DNA of 64,000 bases from JASLBX01 sp036374175 (GTDB lineage Bacteria; Actinomycetota; Actinomycetes; Jiangellales; Jiangellaceae), in NCBI GenBank assembly GCA_036374175.1, contig DASUUH010000088.1, forward strand, positions 1-64,000, written 5' to 3'. Each line of letters starts with the position of its first letter. The stretch's first letter is position 1. Shown here one piece after another: positions 1 to 7,901 of the stretch. The notes under the pieces were generated by a model that had not been told where the DNA came from, did not search any database, and saw only the letters and a list, made by a program, of their open reading frames with translations. A program made the position numbers and the translations under genes.

Positions 1-68
1 TGTCCCTATCAGCGGTCACATACGTCCTGCGACCCCGGGTGACAGCACCTCTACGATCATCAACAACA

Positions 69-145
69 GGAGCCATGAGTCATGCCGGAATCGCTGGCCT
101 GCACCCTCAATCTGAGGGCCTAAAGAAAGTAACGGGAGCCATGAG
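69..145. repeat. Two copies of GGAGCCATGAG 66 bp apart
   Basis: GGAGCCATGAG occurs at 69-79 and again at 135-145. Each copy looks like a ribosome-binding site plus ATG, but the frames that follow carry no recognisable protein. No function can be assigned. Confidence 0.4.
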
Positions 146-219
146 CGGGCGGGTGTGTGGCAACCGCGTACGTCCCTTGCATAGGGGAGACAAGGCTCTC
201 ACCGTTGAAGTCCTGCGTC

Positions 220-246
220 AGTCCGCAAAGAGTCCGCAAGAAGTCC
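220..246. repeat. 11-bp-period direct repeat AGTCCGCAA
   Basis: AGTCCGCAA is found at 220-228 and 231-239, and a partial third unit (AGTCC) at 242-246, giving an 11-bp period close to one helical turn. This could be a protein-binding array or a recombinase arm site. No adjacent gene supports either reading. Confidence 0.4.
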
Positions 247-374
247 AGCCGAGATCGACAGCTGCCAACGACCGTCAACCCCCAGGGGAGTGTGTTTGTG
301 CAGTTCAGAAGACACTTTCAGGGGACCATCAACGATGACCAAGATCAGCACGGCACCGGCGCCGACGTTCCGGT

Positions 375-758
375 TCAACGTCTGACGGCTCCCGCCGCCA
401 CAGCGGCGTGGCGGAGCCAGGCGGCGACCTCGTCGTCGAGATCGCTCACGGCGTGGATCTCCAGGTGGTGCATCCATACTCCCGCTGCGGGGTGCGCGAC
501 TTCCTTGAAGCGGCTCGACGGCACCTCGGTGGCCAACGCGATCGAGAGCACGACTTCGGCGTCGGGCCGGCGTAGGTACTGGCCGGGCAGCCAGAGGTAG
601 GCGAATCCGCGCCGCCGACGGAAGGCGACCTGGCTTTTCGACGTGCTGACCGTGAAGTCGATCCCGGCCTTGTGGAGGACGTGAGCGACCCAGCGGTAGG
701 TTGCGACTCCCACCTCGCTCCCGGCGAAGTACTCGTCCGGCGTCGACGGTCTGGGCAT
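375..758 (-). CDS. DUF5655-type small protein
   Basis: The predicted protein has 127 residues. The central segment KSQVAFRRRRGFAYLWLP followed by a C-terminal half rich in His and Trp resembles actinobacterial DUF5655 proteins, whose biochemical role is unknown. There is no signal peptide or membrane segment, so it is presumably cytosolic. The ATG start lies 9 bp beyond the stop of the upstream flavoprotein oxidase on the same strand, and the GGGTGA spanning that stop could act as its ribosome-binding site, which suggests a two-gene operon. The family assignment comes from sequence resemblance only. Function is not inferred. Confidence 0.7.
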   Translation of the reverse strand: MPRPSTPDEYFAGSEVGVATYRWVAHVLHKAGIDFTVSTSKSQVAFRRRRGFAYLWLPGQYLRRPDAEVVLSIALATEVPSSRFKEVAHPAAGVWMHHLEIHAVSDLDDEVAAWLRHAAVAAGAVRR

Positions 759-767
759 GCTCGATTG

Positions 768-2171
768 TCACCCGTGAGTGGCGGCCGTCCCAGGGTGGAT
801 GTTCTTGTTGTGGTGGAACACGTTGTCGGGGTCGTACTTGGCTTTCACTTCGGTGAGCCGCCGGTGGGTGTCGTCGCCGTAGGCCTCGCCGACGCGGTTG
901 GTGTCGTCGTCGGAGTCGAGGAAGTTGACGTAGACGCCGGCACGGTGGGGCTGTAAGGCGTCGAGAAATGCTCGCGCCCACGCGGCCTCCGCAGCGCCGA
1001 CGGTTTCGTGCTGGTCTGGGAGCCAGGCTGCGTCGATGATGATGTTGTGCTGCACATCCCGCGCCGGGTAGGCCGTAGCCGCCCGAGGAACTCGGGCTAC
1101 TGCGCCACCCATGTGGAACATCGCCGCGTATGACCTCGGCGAGCTGGCGGCGTAGGCGTGTTCGGCGACGACTTCGATGAGCTCGTCGGACAGGCTGGCG
1201 AGGTTCGTGGCCTTCCAGTAGTAGCGCCAGCCGTGCGGGACGGTGTCGTCGAGGCCGCTCTGGTGGTCGACGTACCGCGTTGGTCCGACGAGGTCGACGA
1301 GTGGCGTCCCGAACCGGCGTAGCGCACGGACGGCGCACTCACCGTCCTCGACGGATCCGGCGTAGCAGCTGCCCACCGCGATGGCCGGCCGGAAGTGCAG
1401 GTCCTCGTCGACCACCGGCAGCGGCGGGATCGTGCCGAGCCGGATGACATTCCCGAGCTCGTCAGGCGCGTCGGCGACGAACTCACGATAGAAGCCCAGG
1501 ACGTCAGTGGTGTCCTCGGCCGCCCAGAACACCGGGCCAGCCATGACGGCGGGGCCGACCGGGTGTAGCGCGAACCGGAAGGAGCTGACAACGCCGAAGT
1601 TTCCGCCTCCGCCTCGTAGCGCCCAGAACAGGTCGGGATGTTCGTTGGTCGACGCCCTGATGATCTCACCCTCGGCCGTGGCCACTTCGGCCTCCACGAG
1701 GTTGTCGACGGTGAGTCCGTACTTGCGCATGAGCCAGCCAATGCCGCCGCCGAGGCTGAGGCCGCCGACGCCGGTGTGGCTCACGATGCCGCCAGTGGTG
1801 GCCAGGCCGTACGCCTGTGTCTCGTGATCGACATCGCCCCACAGCGCACCGCCCTGGACGAGAGCCGTGCGCTCGACAGGATCAACCCAGACAGCGCGCA
1901 TCGCCGAGAGGTCGATCACGATGCCGTGGTCGCACACCGCCGTGCCGGCCACGTTGTGGCCCCCGCCCCGTACGGCGATCTCGAGGTCGTGGTCGCGGGC
2001 AAAGCGCACCGCTGCGGCCACGTCGGCGGCGCCGCCGCAGCGGGCGATCACTCGAGGTCGTCGGTCGACGGTGCCGTTCCATACGGCGCGTGCGCCGTCG
2101 TAGTCCCGATGCGTCGGGGTGATGACGTCGCCCCGGAACCCGGCGATCTGAACTGTGGTTCGCTCTCTCAT
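768..2171 (-). CDS. FAD-binding oxidoreductase, berberine-bridge-enzyme (BBE) type
   Basis: This 467-residue protein has the p-cresol methylhydroxylase/BBE fold. An N-terminal FAD-binding part contains AVRGGGHNVAGTAV, whose histidine is the usual covalent flavin attachment site in the family. It continues with GGLSLGGGIGWL and LRGGGGNFGVV. A C-terminal BBE motif follows (YVNFLDSDDD, then YDPDNVFHHNKNI). Such enzymes oxidise alcohols or sugars, or perform oxidative cyclisation, with O2. The substrate cannot be read from sequence. I chose the ATG at 2171 because GAGGAGGG lies directly upstream; the longer open frame to 2216 lacks one. It is divergent from an HxlR regulator, its likely controller, and is followed by the DUF5655 gene. 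Confidence 0.88.
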   Translation of the reverse strand: MRERTTVQIAGFRGDVITPTHRDYDGARAVWNGTVDRRPRVIARCGGAADVAAAVRFARDHDLEIAVRGGGHNVAGTAVCDHGIVIDLSAMRAVWVDPVERTALVQGGALWGDVDHETQAYGLATTGGIVSHTGVGGLSLGGGIGWLMRKYGLTVDNLVEAEVATAEGEIIRASTNEHPDLFWALRGGGGNFGVVSSFRFALHPVGPAVMAGPVFWAAEDTTDVLGFYREFVADAPDELGNVIRLGTIPPLPVVDEDLHFRPAIAVGSCYAGSVEDGECAVRALRRFGTPLVDLVGPTRYVDHQSGLDDTVPHGWRYYWKATNLASLSDELIEVVAEHAYAASSPRSYAAMFHMGGAVARVPRAATAYPARDVQHNIIIDAAWLPDQHETVGAAEAAWARAFLDALQPHRAGVYVNFLDSDDDTNRVGEAYGDDTHRRLTEVKAKYDPDNVFHHNKNIHPGTAATHG

Positions 2172-2222
2172 CGTCCCTCCTCGGTCCATTGGGCTCATCG
2201 CAACATCGGCGGGCATCGCGGA

Positions 2223-2264
2223 GAAGTCAGCTTTCTGGACTTCGAAGTAAGAAATCTGGACTTC
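2223..2264. promoter_or_regulatory. Candidate operator between the oxidase and the HxlR regulator
   Basis: The divergent intergenic region holds TCTGGACTTC twice, at 2234-2243 and 2255-2264 (21 bp apart, two helical turns). GAAGTC at 2223-2228 forms an inverted repeat with the first copy, and a perfect 10-bp palindrome ACTTCGAAGT lies at 2239-2248. HxlR proteins commonly bind such repeats in the promoter of the divergent gene they control. That this is the operator is an inference. Confidence 0.5.
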
Positions 2265-2296
2265 ACACGGGCCGGGAGGCGCGGGACACTGCGCTC

Positions 2297-2989
2297 ATGA
2301 GGACGTACGGCCAGTACTGCCCCATCGCCCGTGGCGCGGAGATCTTCGCCGAGCGGTGGACGCCGTTGATCATCCGCAACTTGCATCTGGGCTGCAACAC
2401 CTTCGGCGAGATCCTCGAGGGTGCGCCCGGACTCTCCCGTACTGTGCTCGCGCAGCGGCTCAGGCAGCTCGAACGCCTCGGCATCGTCGAAGTAACACCC
2501 AAGGCTCAGGGCCGCGGTCACCGGTACCTGCTCACGACGTCGGGCGATGATCTGTTCAAGGTCTGTAGGACCCTCGGCGAGTGGGGAGCTCGTTGGCTTG
2601 AAATCGCACCGGAGAACTTCGATCCGTTCGTGGCGCTGTGGTCGATGTGCAAAGCGCTCCGCCTGGATCGCCTGCCCGAAAGGCGCGTCGTCGTTCGGCT
2701 GGATTTCACCGGCTTTCGTCCGCATGAGCGCTATTGGCTGCTGCTCGAACACGGCGAAGCCGAGATCTGCAAGACGTATCCCGGTCTGGACGAAGACCTC
2801 TTCGTCACAGCCACCGCGGAGGCGTTCGTCAAATGGCACGCGGGGCAGCTCTCCTGGGCCGACGCCACCCGCGATTCCCGGATTCAGCTCCACGGTCCGG
2901 CCTGGCTCGTTAGAGCCTTCCCGACCTGGAACGGCCGCAGCATGTTTGCTCACATCCAGCCCGACCAAGCCGCAGCGATTGCGAGTTGA
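2297..2989 (+). CDS. HxlR-family winged-helix transcriptional regulator
   Basis: The 230-residue product starts MRTYGQYCPIARGAEIFAER, the typical HxlR opening with a conserved early cysteine. The winged-helix segment follows: FGEILEGAPGLSRTVLAQRL as the recognition region, then LERLGIVE. The C-terminal half of about 120 residues is longer than in minimal HxlR proteins (about 110 residues in all) and resembles a ligand-binding (SCP-2/DUF-like) extension. The ATG at 2297 is preferred because the conserved MRTYGQYC begins there; upstream codons of the same frame have no family-like sequence. It probably regulates the divergent FAD oxidase through the repeats at 2223-2264. Confidence 0.85.
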   Translation: MRTYGQYCPIARGAEIFAERWTPLIIRNLHLGCNTFGEILEGAPGLSRTVLAQRLRQLERLGIVEVTPKAQGRGHRYLLTTSGDDLFKVCRTLGEWGARWLEIAPENFDPFVALWSMCKALRLDRLPERRVVVRLDFTGFRPHERYWLLLEHGEAEICKTYPGLDEDLFVTATAEAFVKWHAGQLSWADATRDSRIQLHGPAWLVRAFPTWNGRSMFAHIQPDQAAAIAS

Positions 2990-3056
2990 CGCGCCATCTC
3001 ACCGCCGAGCATCGCGTCCAGCTCTGACAGACCCGGTCGATACCGTGAGCGTCGTG

Positions 3057-3650
3057 ATGACGCCCAAGGAAGTCTTGAAGACGTATCTACAGATGCAGCG
3101 CGACGCCATGCTGTGGAAGCTCGACGGCCTCGGCGAGCGTGAGCTCCGCTGGCCGATGACGCCGACAGGCACTAATCTGCTCGGCCTCGTCAAGCACGTG
3201 GCCAGCATGGAGTTCGAGTACTTCGGGGTCGTGTTCGACCGCCCTGCGGATGAACCGTTGCCATGGCTCGCGCCGGACGCCGAGGACAACGCCGACATGT
3301 GGGCGACAGCCGATCAGTCGCGAGACTGGATTGTGGATTTCTACCGGCGATCCTGGGCGCATGCCGACCAGACGATCGACACCCTCGAGCTGGACGCGCC
3401 GGGCCGGGTGCCGTGGTGGCCTCCCGAGCGGCAGGGGGTAACCCTGCACGAGATCCTCGTGCGCATGATCGCCGAGACGGCTCGCCACGCCGGCCACGCC
3501 GATATCGTCAGGGAGCTCACCGACGGGGCCGCCGGCTATCGTCCCGAAGTCGCGAACCTGCCGGACCGCAATGAGACGTGGTGGACCGGCTACCTCGACC
3601 GTCTACGCGAGGTCGCTGCGGAGGCGGGCGGGTCAGCTGCTACGTCGTGA
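3057..3650 (+). CDS. DinB-family (DUF664) protein
   Basis: The 197-residue protein has the four-helix DinB/DUF664 pattern. It opens with MTPKEVLKTYLQMQRDAMLWK, has an internal LVKHVASMEFEYFG with the first metal-ligand histidine, and near the C-terminus carries MIAETARHAGHADIVREL with the paired histidines. Together these form the usual three-His metal site. Members include metal-dependent hydrolases and thiol transferases that use mycothiol or bacillithiol, but most are uncharacterised. ATG 3057 and GTG 3045 are both in frame; neither has a strong ribosome-binding site. The 3' end overlaps the convergent F420/FMN protein by 11 bp. Confidence 0.85.
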   Translation: MTPKEVLKTYLQMQRDAMLWKLDGLGERELRWPMTPTGTNLLGLVKHVASMEFEYFGVVFDRPADEPLPWLAPDAEDNADMWATADQSRDWIVDFYRRSWAHADQTIDTLELDAPGRVPWWPPERQGVTLHEILVRMIAETARHAGHADIVRELTDGAAGYRPEVANLPDRNETWWTGYLDRLREVAAEAGGSAATS

Positions 3651-4032
3651 CGTCGCGGGCATTGCGGCCGCGGTCGCCGTCAAGTCCCCACGCGACGATG
3701 CGAGTCGGGTAGATACGGATCATCGGCGTGGGTTCGGTCACCGCCTCGGCCCGGCCCCGGATCTCGATGCCTCTCGGCCGCCACGGCGGCAAGACGTCAT
3801 CGATGACGAGTGCCGCTCGGCCGGTGGCCGCAACGTCGCGGTACTTCTTCGTTTCGGCAAAGGTGTGTCCGCTCACTTCGATGACACCGGCGTCGGGGTT
3901 GTACGACCAGCCGACGGGCGTCACGTGTGGCATGCCATCGAGCCCGACGGTGGCTACTCGTGCCAGCCGGCGTTCGGACTGCAGGTAAGCGAGCTCGGCA
4001 TCGGTAAAGATCGTCGAGTCTGCTGCGGTCAT
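3640..4032 (-). CDS. PPOX-class F420/FMN-dependent oxidoreductase
   Basis: This is a short (130-residue) split-barrel protein. Diagnostic segments are LAYLQSERRLARVATVGLDG near the N-terminus, PHVTPVGWSYNPD, the ATGRAALVIDDV strand and RGIEIRGRAEAV. These match the pyridoxamine-phosphate-oxidase-like family that in actinobacteria binds F420 or FMN and reduces diverse small molecules. The cofactor cannot be fixed from sequence. I chose ATG 4032 for the GGGAGGA just upstream. It is transcribed away from a TetR gene, with a palindromic region between them, so it is the likely target of that repressor. Confidence 0.85.
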   Translation of the reverse strand: MTAADSTIFTDAELAYLQSERRLARVATVGLDGMPHVTPVGWSYNPDAGVIEVSGHTFAETKKYRDVAATGRAALVIDDVLPPWRPRGIEIRGRAEAVTEPTPMIRIYPTRIVAWGLDGDRGRNARDVTT

Positions 4033-4049
4033 GATTCCTCCCACGATGA

Positions 4050-4097
4050 AACTTCACAGGCCGTATACTTCAATGCAAGTACACGCACCGTGAAGTT
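4050..4097. promoter_or_regulatory. Nested inverted repeats, candidate TetR operator
   Basis: In the divergent gap between the F420/FMN protein and the TetR gene, AACTTCAC (4050-4057) is inverted as GTGAAGTT (4090-4097). Inside that pair TACTT (4066-4070) is inverted as AAGTA (4077-4081). The nesting and the position over both promoters fit a TetR operator that controls both genes. Confidence 0.5.
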
Positions 4098-4118
4098 ATT
4101 CCGGGACGGGGGCATACG

Positions 4119-4736
4119 TTGGCGCGCGCGATCGTCCATCCGCAGAACGCCCGAAGCAGGCGCACGGCAGAGGCGCTTCTGTCGGCCGCGCGAGCGATAG
4201 TCGAGGAGGCTGGTTTCGAATCGCTCACCATGGCCGCCGTCGCCGAACGCGCTGGGGTGTCCCGCCGGGCGGTCTACCTGCACTTCGCCGGACGTGCTGA
4301 CCTCCTGACCGAACTGTTGCGCCACCTCGGTCGCGCCGAGGAGCTCGGCGTTTCGCTCCAGCGAGTCTGGGATTCGCCCGACTCGCTTACCGCCCTTGAA
4401 GAATGGGCTCGGCACCTGGCGCGGGCACACCCACGGATCATGCCGATAGCTCGGGCAGTGGACCAGGTGCGCCGGACCGACCCCGACGCCGCGGCGATGC
4501 GAGCGGCGATCATGCGGCGGTGGCGGAAGGGCTGTGGCCGTCTGATGGCCTGGCTCGATGAGGAGGGCAACCTGGCAGCCCCATGGACGGTTGAGTCGGC
4601 GGCCGACATGCTGTGGGCGCTGATGTCATGGGACGTACTCGAAGGCTTGCTGGTCGAGCGCAACTGGTCGCCCGATCAGTACGCCGACCACATGGCGCTG
4701 GTCTTCCGCTCGACCTTCACCAACGGCAGCCCGTGA
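4119..4736 (+). CDS. TetR-family transcriptional regulator
   Basis: The 205-residue protein has an N-terminal TetR helix-turn-helix: ALLSAARAIVEEAGFESLTM, then AVAERAGVSRRAVYLHFAGR at about residues 42-61. The divergent C-terminal part probably binds the ligand and dimerises. The start is a TTG at 4119 preceded by GGGACGGGGG; no closer ATG or GTG gives a complete DNA-binding domain. It is divergent from the F420/FMN split-barrel gene and probably represses it through the nested inverted repeats at 4050-4097. The inducer is unknown. Confidence 0.88.
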   Translation: MARAIVHPQNARSRRTAEALLSAARAIVEEAGFESLTMAAVAERAGVSRRAVYLHFAGRADLLTELLRHLGRAEELGVSLQRVWDSPDSLTALEEWARHLARAHPRIMPIARAVDQVRRTDPDAAAMRAAIMRRWRKGCGRLMAWLDEEGNLAAPWTVESAADMLWALMSWDVLEGLLVERNWSPDQYADHMALVFRSTFTNGSP

Positions 4737-4748
4737 AGGCGATGGAGA

Positions 4749-5045
4749 TTACGCGGCGGCGTGCCGATCTGCCACGTCATCGATGCTGCGGGCCAACTCG
4801 ATGTCCTTGTCCGTGACGCCGCCCTCGGAGTGGGTCGACAGCCTGAACGTCACCGTGCGCCACCGGATGTCGATGTCCGGGTGGTGGTTCATCGACTCGG
4901 CCAACTGCGCGACGTCTTCGACGATCCGAGTGCCGGTGAGGAAGTCCGCCGCCTCGACCGAACGCTCGATGTGATTGGCGTCCCCACTCCAGCCTCGGAG
5001 TTCGCTGAGTGCTGCCCGCACGCCGTCGTCCCCTAGCAATGCCAT
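4749..5045 (-). CDS. 4a-hydroxytetrahydrobiopterin dehydratase (PCD/DCoH)
   Basis: The predicted 98-residue protein is the normal size for pterin-4a-carbinolamine dehydratase. It contains the active-site signature as ESMNHHPDIDIRWRTVTFRL with the paired histidines, followed by the family's TDKDIELARSID segment. The enzyme dehydrates 4a-hydroxytetrahydropterin and so recycles the cofactor of aromatic amino-acid hydroxylases; in bacteria it can also act in other pterin salvage. No hydroxylase is present in this window, so the partner is not known. I used ATG 5045 because AGGAGGA sits at proper distance upstream. The gene lies downstream of sdhB on the same strand but is separated from it by a long palindrome. 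Confidence 0.88.
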   Translation of the reverse strand: MALLGDDGVRAALSELRGWSGDANHIERSVEAADFLTGTRIVEDVAQLAESMNHHPDIDIRWRTVTFRLSTHSEGGVTDKDIELARSIDDVADRHAAA

Positions 5046-5069
5046 TGAGGCGCTCCTCCTAGCCCAGCG

Positions 5070-5129
5070 TTGATCATGGGCGTTTTCGTGGTCCTCAGCG
5101 CCTGCATACCACGAAACGCCCATGATCAA
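5070..5129. repeat. Intergenic palindrome, ATGGGCG outer-arm type, copy 1
   Basis: The left arm starts TTGATCATGGGCG at 5070 and runs to 5092. The right arm at 5108-5129 is its reverse complement apart from a one-base bulge in the T run. The 15-nt centre is unrelated to other copies. The element lies 4 bp past the sdhB stop and upstream of the pterin dehydratase, a position expected for a terminator of the sdh transcript. A close relative is at 39432-39492. Confidence 0.85.
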
Positions 5130-5133
5130 ACCA

Positions 5134-5925
5134 CTACTCGGCAGTGCTGGGAGAGGCCACGTCGGCTTCTGGGCGCGAGTCGCGGCGGAAGATCTTCGAG
5201 CCGAGCCATACCACCGGATCGAATTTGCGGTCGACGACGCGCTCCTTCATCGGGATGATCGCGTTGTCAGTGATCTTGATGCCCTCCGGGCAGACCTCGG
5301 TGCAGCACTTGGTGATGTTGCACATGCCGAGCCCGCCTGCCTCCTGGGCCAGTCGCCGCCGGTCATTCGTGTCGAGCGGGTGCATGTCGAGCTCGGCGTA
5401 CCGCAGGAAGAAGCGAGGCCCGGCGAAGGCCTTCTTGTTCTCCTCGTGGTCACGGATGACGTGGCAGACGTTCTGGCAGAGAAAACACTCGATGCACTTG
5501 CGGAACTCCTGGCCCCGCTCGACGTCCTGCTGCATCATCCGGTACGTGCCGTCCTTCTGCCGCGGCTCGGGGGCGAACGCCGGCAGTTCTTCGGCCTTGC
5601 GGTAGTTGTACGAGACATCCGTGACAAGGTCGCGCACCACAGGAAAGGTGCGTATCGGCGTGACCGTGATCGTCTCGGTCGGCTCGTACTCCGACAGGCG
5701 GGTCATGCACATCAGCCGCGGCTTGCCGTTGATCTCGGCGCTGCATGATCCGCACTTGCCGGCCTTGCAGTTCCACCGGATGGCCAGGTCGCCCGCCTGG
5801 GTCGCCTGCAGCCGGTGCAGCGCGTCGAGTACGACCTCGCCCTCCTCGACCGGAACGACGTACTCGGCCAGATCACCGCCTGACGCGTCGCCCCGCCAGA
5901 CGCGCATGGTCAGGTCGTAGCTCAT
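5134..5925 (-). CDS. sdhB: Succinate dehydrogenase/fumarate reductase iron-sulfur subunit
   Basis: This 263-residue subunit carries electrons from the flavoprotein to the membrane quinone. All three cluster motifs are present. The [2Fe-2S] site is CKAGKCGSCS with C53, C58 and C61 plus C73. The second set is CIECFLCQNVC (C144, C147, C150, C154). The third is CNITKCCTEVCPEG (C202-C212). The last two sets build the [4Fe-4S] and [3Fe-4S] clusters. It is the last gene of a sdhC-sdhA-sdhB operon on the minus strand, the order of the mycobacterial Sdh1 operon. The 113 bp between sdhA and sdhB contains a repeat half-element. Confidence 0.95.
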   Translation of the reverse strand: MSYDLTMRVWRGDASGGDLAEYVVPVEEGEVVLDALHRLQATQAGDLAIRWNCKAGKCGSCSAEINGKPRLMCMTRLSEYEPTETITVTPIRTFPVVRDLVTDVSYNYRKAEELPAFAPEPRQKDGTYRMMQQDVERGQEFRKCIECFLCQNVCHVIRDHEENKKAFAGPRFFLRYAELDMHPLDTNDRRRLAQEAGGLGMCNITKCCTEVCPEGIKITDNAIIPMKERVVDRKFDPVVWLGSKIFRRDSRPEADVASPSTAE

Positions 5926-6000
5926 CTATGTCAGCTCCTCACAATCGTCTAGCTGGGCCGCCCACCAGGGACAGCTACGAAGGCACAGGCACGCAGGCAT

Positions 6001-6038
6001 GTAGGTACGTCGCGCCGCCTGCCGAACGTGATCGAACG
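6001..6038. repeat. Half element of the GATCACGTTC palindrome family (sdhA-sdhB spacer)
   Basis: This 38-bp block differs at only one position from the right half of the palindrome at 45075-45162 (compare 45126-45163). It ends in CCTGCCGAACGTGATCGAAC. The matching left arm is missing; the preceding 40 bp are degenerate. It abuts the sdhA stop, so it is read inside the sdhA-sdhB transcript. Confidence 0.75.
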
Positions 6039-7835
6039 TCACTGGAACAGCTCGCGGAGTTCGTCGGGCATCTGCGGCAGCGGTTGCCGGTCGACGGCGA
6101 CGGTCTCCCCGTCCAGCACGCAGTGCAGGTTGACGGTGCCCCACTCGTCGTCGGTGGCCGGGTAGTCGTCGCGGGTGTGCCCGCCACGGCTTTCGGTGCG
6201 CTCGAGGGCCGCGCGAGCGATGCACTCGGAGACCAGCAGCATGTTCTTCAGGTCCAGCGCGAGATGCCAACCCGGGTTGTACTGCCGGTGTCCCTCGACC
6301 GTGACCCGAGCGGCCCGGGTCTTCAGCTCGGCGATCTCCTTGAGGGCGTTCTCCATCTCGGCGGAGGTCCGGATGATCCCGACCAGACTGTGCATCACGT
6401 CCTGCAGATCGGACTGCACGGTGTACGGATTCTCGTCTCCCGCGCCCGCGAATGGAGCCACCGCAGCGTCGGCCGCTTCACGGATCTGCTCGTCCGAGGC
6501 CTGCGGCCGCTCGCGGAGCCGTCCGGACCGATAAGCCGCGTTGAGCCCTGCCCGCCGGCCGAACACCAGCAGGTCGGACAGCGAGTTGCCGCCCAGCCGG
6601 TTGGCGCCATGCATGCCACCGGCGACCTCGCCGGCAGCGAACAGGCCCGGGACGGACGACTCGCCGCTGTCCGGGTCGACGGCCACGCCGCCCATGACGT
6701 AGTGGCAGGTCGGTCCCACCTCCATCGGCTCAGCGGTGATGTCGACGTCCGCGAGTTCCTTGAACTGGTGGTACATCGAGGGCAGCCGGCGCTTGATGAA
6801 CTCCGGCGAACGCCGCGACGCGATGTCGAGGAACACGCCACCGTGTGGCGACCCGCGTCCGGCCTTGACCTCGGCGTTGATGGCCCGCGCCACTTCGTCG
6901 CGGGGCAGCAGCTCGGGCGGGCGCCGGTTGTTCTTCTTGTCGGTGTACCAGCGGTCGGCTTCTTCTTCGTTGTCGGCCGTCTCGGCCTTGAAGAACTCGG
7001 GGATGTAGTCGAACATGAACCGCCGGCCCTCGCTGTTGCGCAGAACCCCGCCGTCGCCTCGGACCGACTCGGTGACGAGGATCCCGCGCACCGACGGCGG
7101 CCACACCATACCGGTCGGGTGGAACTGCACGAACTCCATGTTCACCAGGGACGCCCCCGCTTCCAGCGCCAACGCGTGCCCGTCGCCGGTGTACTCCCAC
7201 GAGTTGGACGTCACCTTGTACGACTTGCCGATGCCTCCGGTGGCGAGCACGACATTGGGCGCGTCGAAGACGATGAACCGGCCCGACTCGCGCCAGTAGC
7301 CGAATGCGCCTGCGATGCCGCTCGAATCCTGTAGGAGTTTGGTGATCGTGCATTCCATGTAGACGTCGATGCCCAGGGCAACGGCGCGTTGCTGCAGCGT
7401 TCTGATGAGCTCTAGGCCGGTGCGGTCGCCGACGTGGGCCAGCCGGGCGTACCGGTGTCCGCCGAAGTCACGCTGGCTGATCAGCCCGTCCGGCGTCCGG
7501 TCGAACAGCGCACCCCACTCCTCGAGTTCGTGGATGCGGTCCGGCGACTCCTGGGCGTGCAACTGGGCCATGCGCCAGTGGTTGAGCATCTTGCCGCCGC
7601 GCATGGTGTCGCGAAAGTGCACCTGCCAGTTGTCTTCGGGGTACACGTTGCCCATCGCGGCCGCCGCGCCGCCCTCGGCCATCACGGTGTGCGCCTTGCC
7701 AAGCAGCGACTTGCAGACGATGGCCACGTGCGCCCCCGCGTCGTGAGCGGCGATGGCGGCCCGTAGTCCGGCGCCGCCGGCTCCCACGACGAGCACGTCG
7801 TACGAGTGCCGCTCGATGGTGCTGGGGTCGGTCAT
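6039..7835 (-). CDS. sdhA: Succinate dehydrogenase/fumarate reductase flavoprotein subunit
   Basis: The 598-residue catalytic subunit oxidises succinate to fumarate (or the reverse) with covalently bound FAD. The dinucleotide-binding loop VVGAGGAGLRAA lies at about residues 17-28. The flavin-linking histidine is H49 in KAHTVMAEGG. The substrate-site segments are QFHPTGMVWP, a HYVMGGV strand near the middle, and GLFAAGEVAGGMHGANRLGG for the capping region. ATG 7835 is preferred over the in-frame GTG at 7844 because GGGAG is correctly spaced. The layout with a five-helix anchor upstream and SdhB downstream matches the actinobacterial Sdh1-type enzyme. Confidence 0.95.
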   Translation of the reverse strand: MTDPSTIERHSYDVLVVGAGGAGLRAAIAAHDAGAHVAIVCKSLLGKAHTVMAEGGAAAAMGNVYPEDNWQVHFRDTMRGGKMLNHWRMAQLHAQESPDRIHELEEWGALFDRTPDGLISQRDFGGHRYARLAHVGDRTGLELIRTLQQRAVALGIDVYMECTITKLLQDSSGIAGAFGYWRESGRFIVFDAPNVVLATGGIGKSYKVTSNSWEYTGDGHALALEAGASLVNMEFVQFHPTGMVWPPSVRGILVTESVRGDGGVLRNSEGRRFMFDYIPEFFKAETADNEEEADRWYTDKKNNRRPPELLPRDEVARAINAEVKAGRGSPHGGVFLDIASRRSPEFIKRRLPSMYHQFKELADVDITAEPMEVGPTCHYVMGGVAVDPDSGESSVPGLFAAGEVAGGMHGANRLGGNSLSDLLVFGRRAGLNAAYRSGRLRERPQASDEQIREAADAAVAPFAGAGDENPYTVQSDLQDVMHSLVGIIRTSAEMENALKEIAELKTRAARVTVEGHRQYNPGWHLALDLKNMLLVSECIARAALERTESRGGHTRDDYPATDDEWGTVNLHCVLDGETVAVDRQPLPQMPDELRELFQ

Positions 7836-7901
7836 GAATGTCACTCCCGGTTGTCCGGTCGAGCTGCGTCGCTCCGCTTCGTTCGAAGCACGGCGCTCTC
7901 C

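Larger units (their letters stand above)
1..374. other. Gene-free stretch at the window edge with short direct repeats
   Basis: No reading frame here has both protein-like composition and a convincing start. The open frames on both strands are arginine- and serine-rich, as expected for non-coding translation of GC-rich DNA. A 16-codon ORF at 335-385 (MTKISTAPAPTFRFNV) follows an AGGGG but is too short to call. Visible structure is limited to two short direct-repeat groups, listed separately. The stretch could be the non-coding flank of something lying to the left of the window, but nothing in view proves that. Confidence 0.5.

Noticed and set aside
335..385. Short ORF MTKISTAPAPTFRFNV after AGGGG
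   Set aside because: Only 16 codons, no homologue recognised. Could be a remnant but cannot be supported.
199..1338. Long minus-strand open frame of 379 codons
   Set aside because: It overlaps the FAD oxidase and DUF5655 genes in a different frame, is extremely Arg/Pro-rich and has no recognisable motif, as expected for a shadow frame in GC-rich DNA.
5745..7334. Plus-strand open frame of 529 codons antisense to sdhA
   Set aside because: The minus strand encodes a complete SDH flavoprotein with all motifs. The plus-strand translation has no family resemblance.
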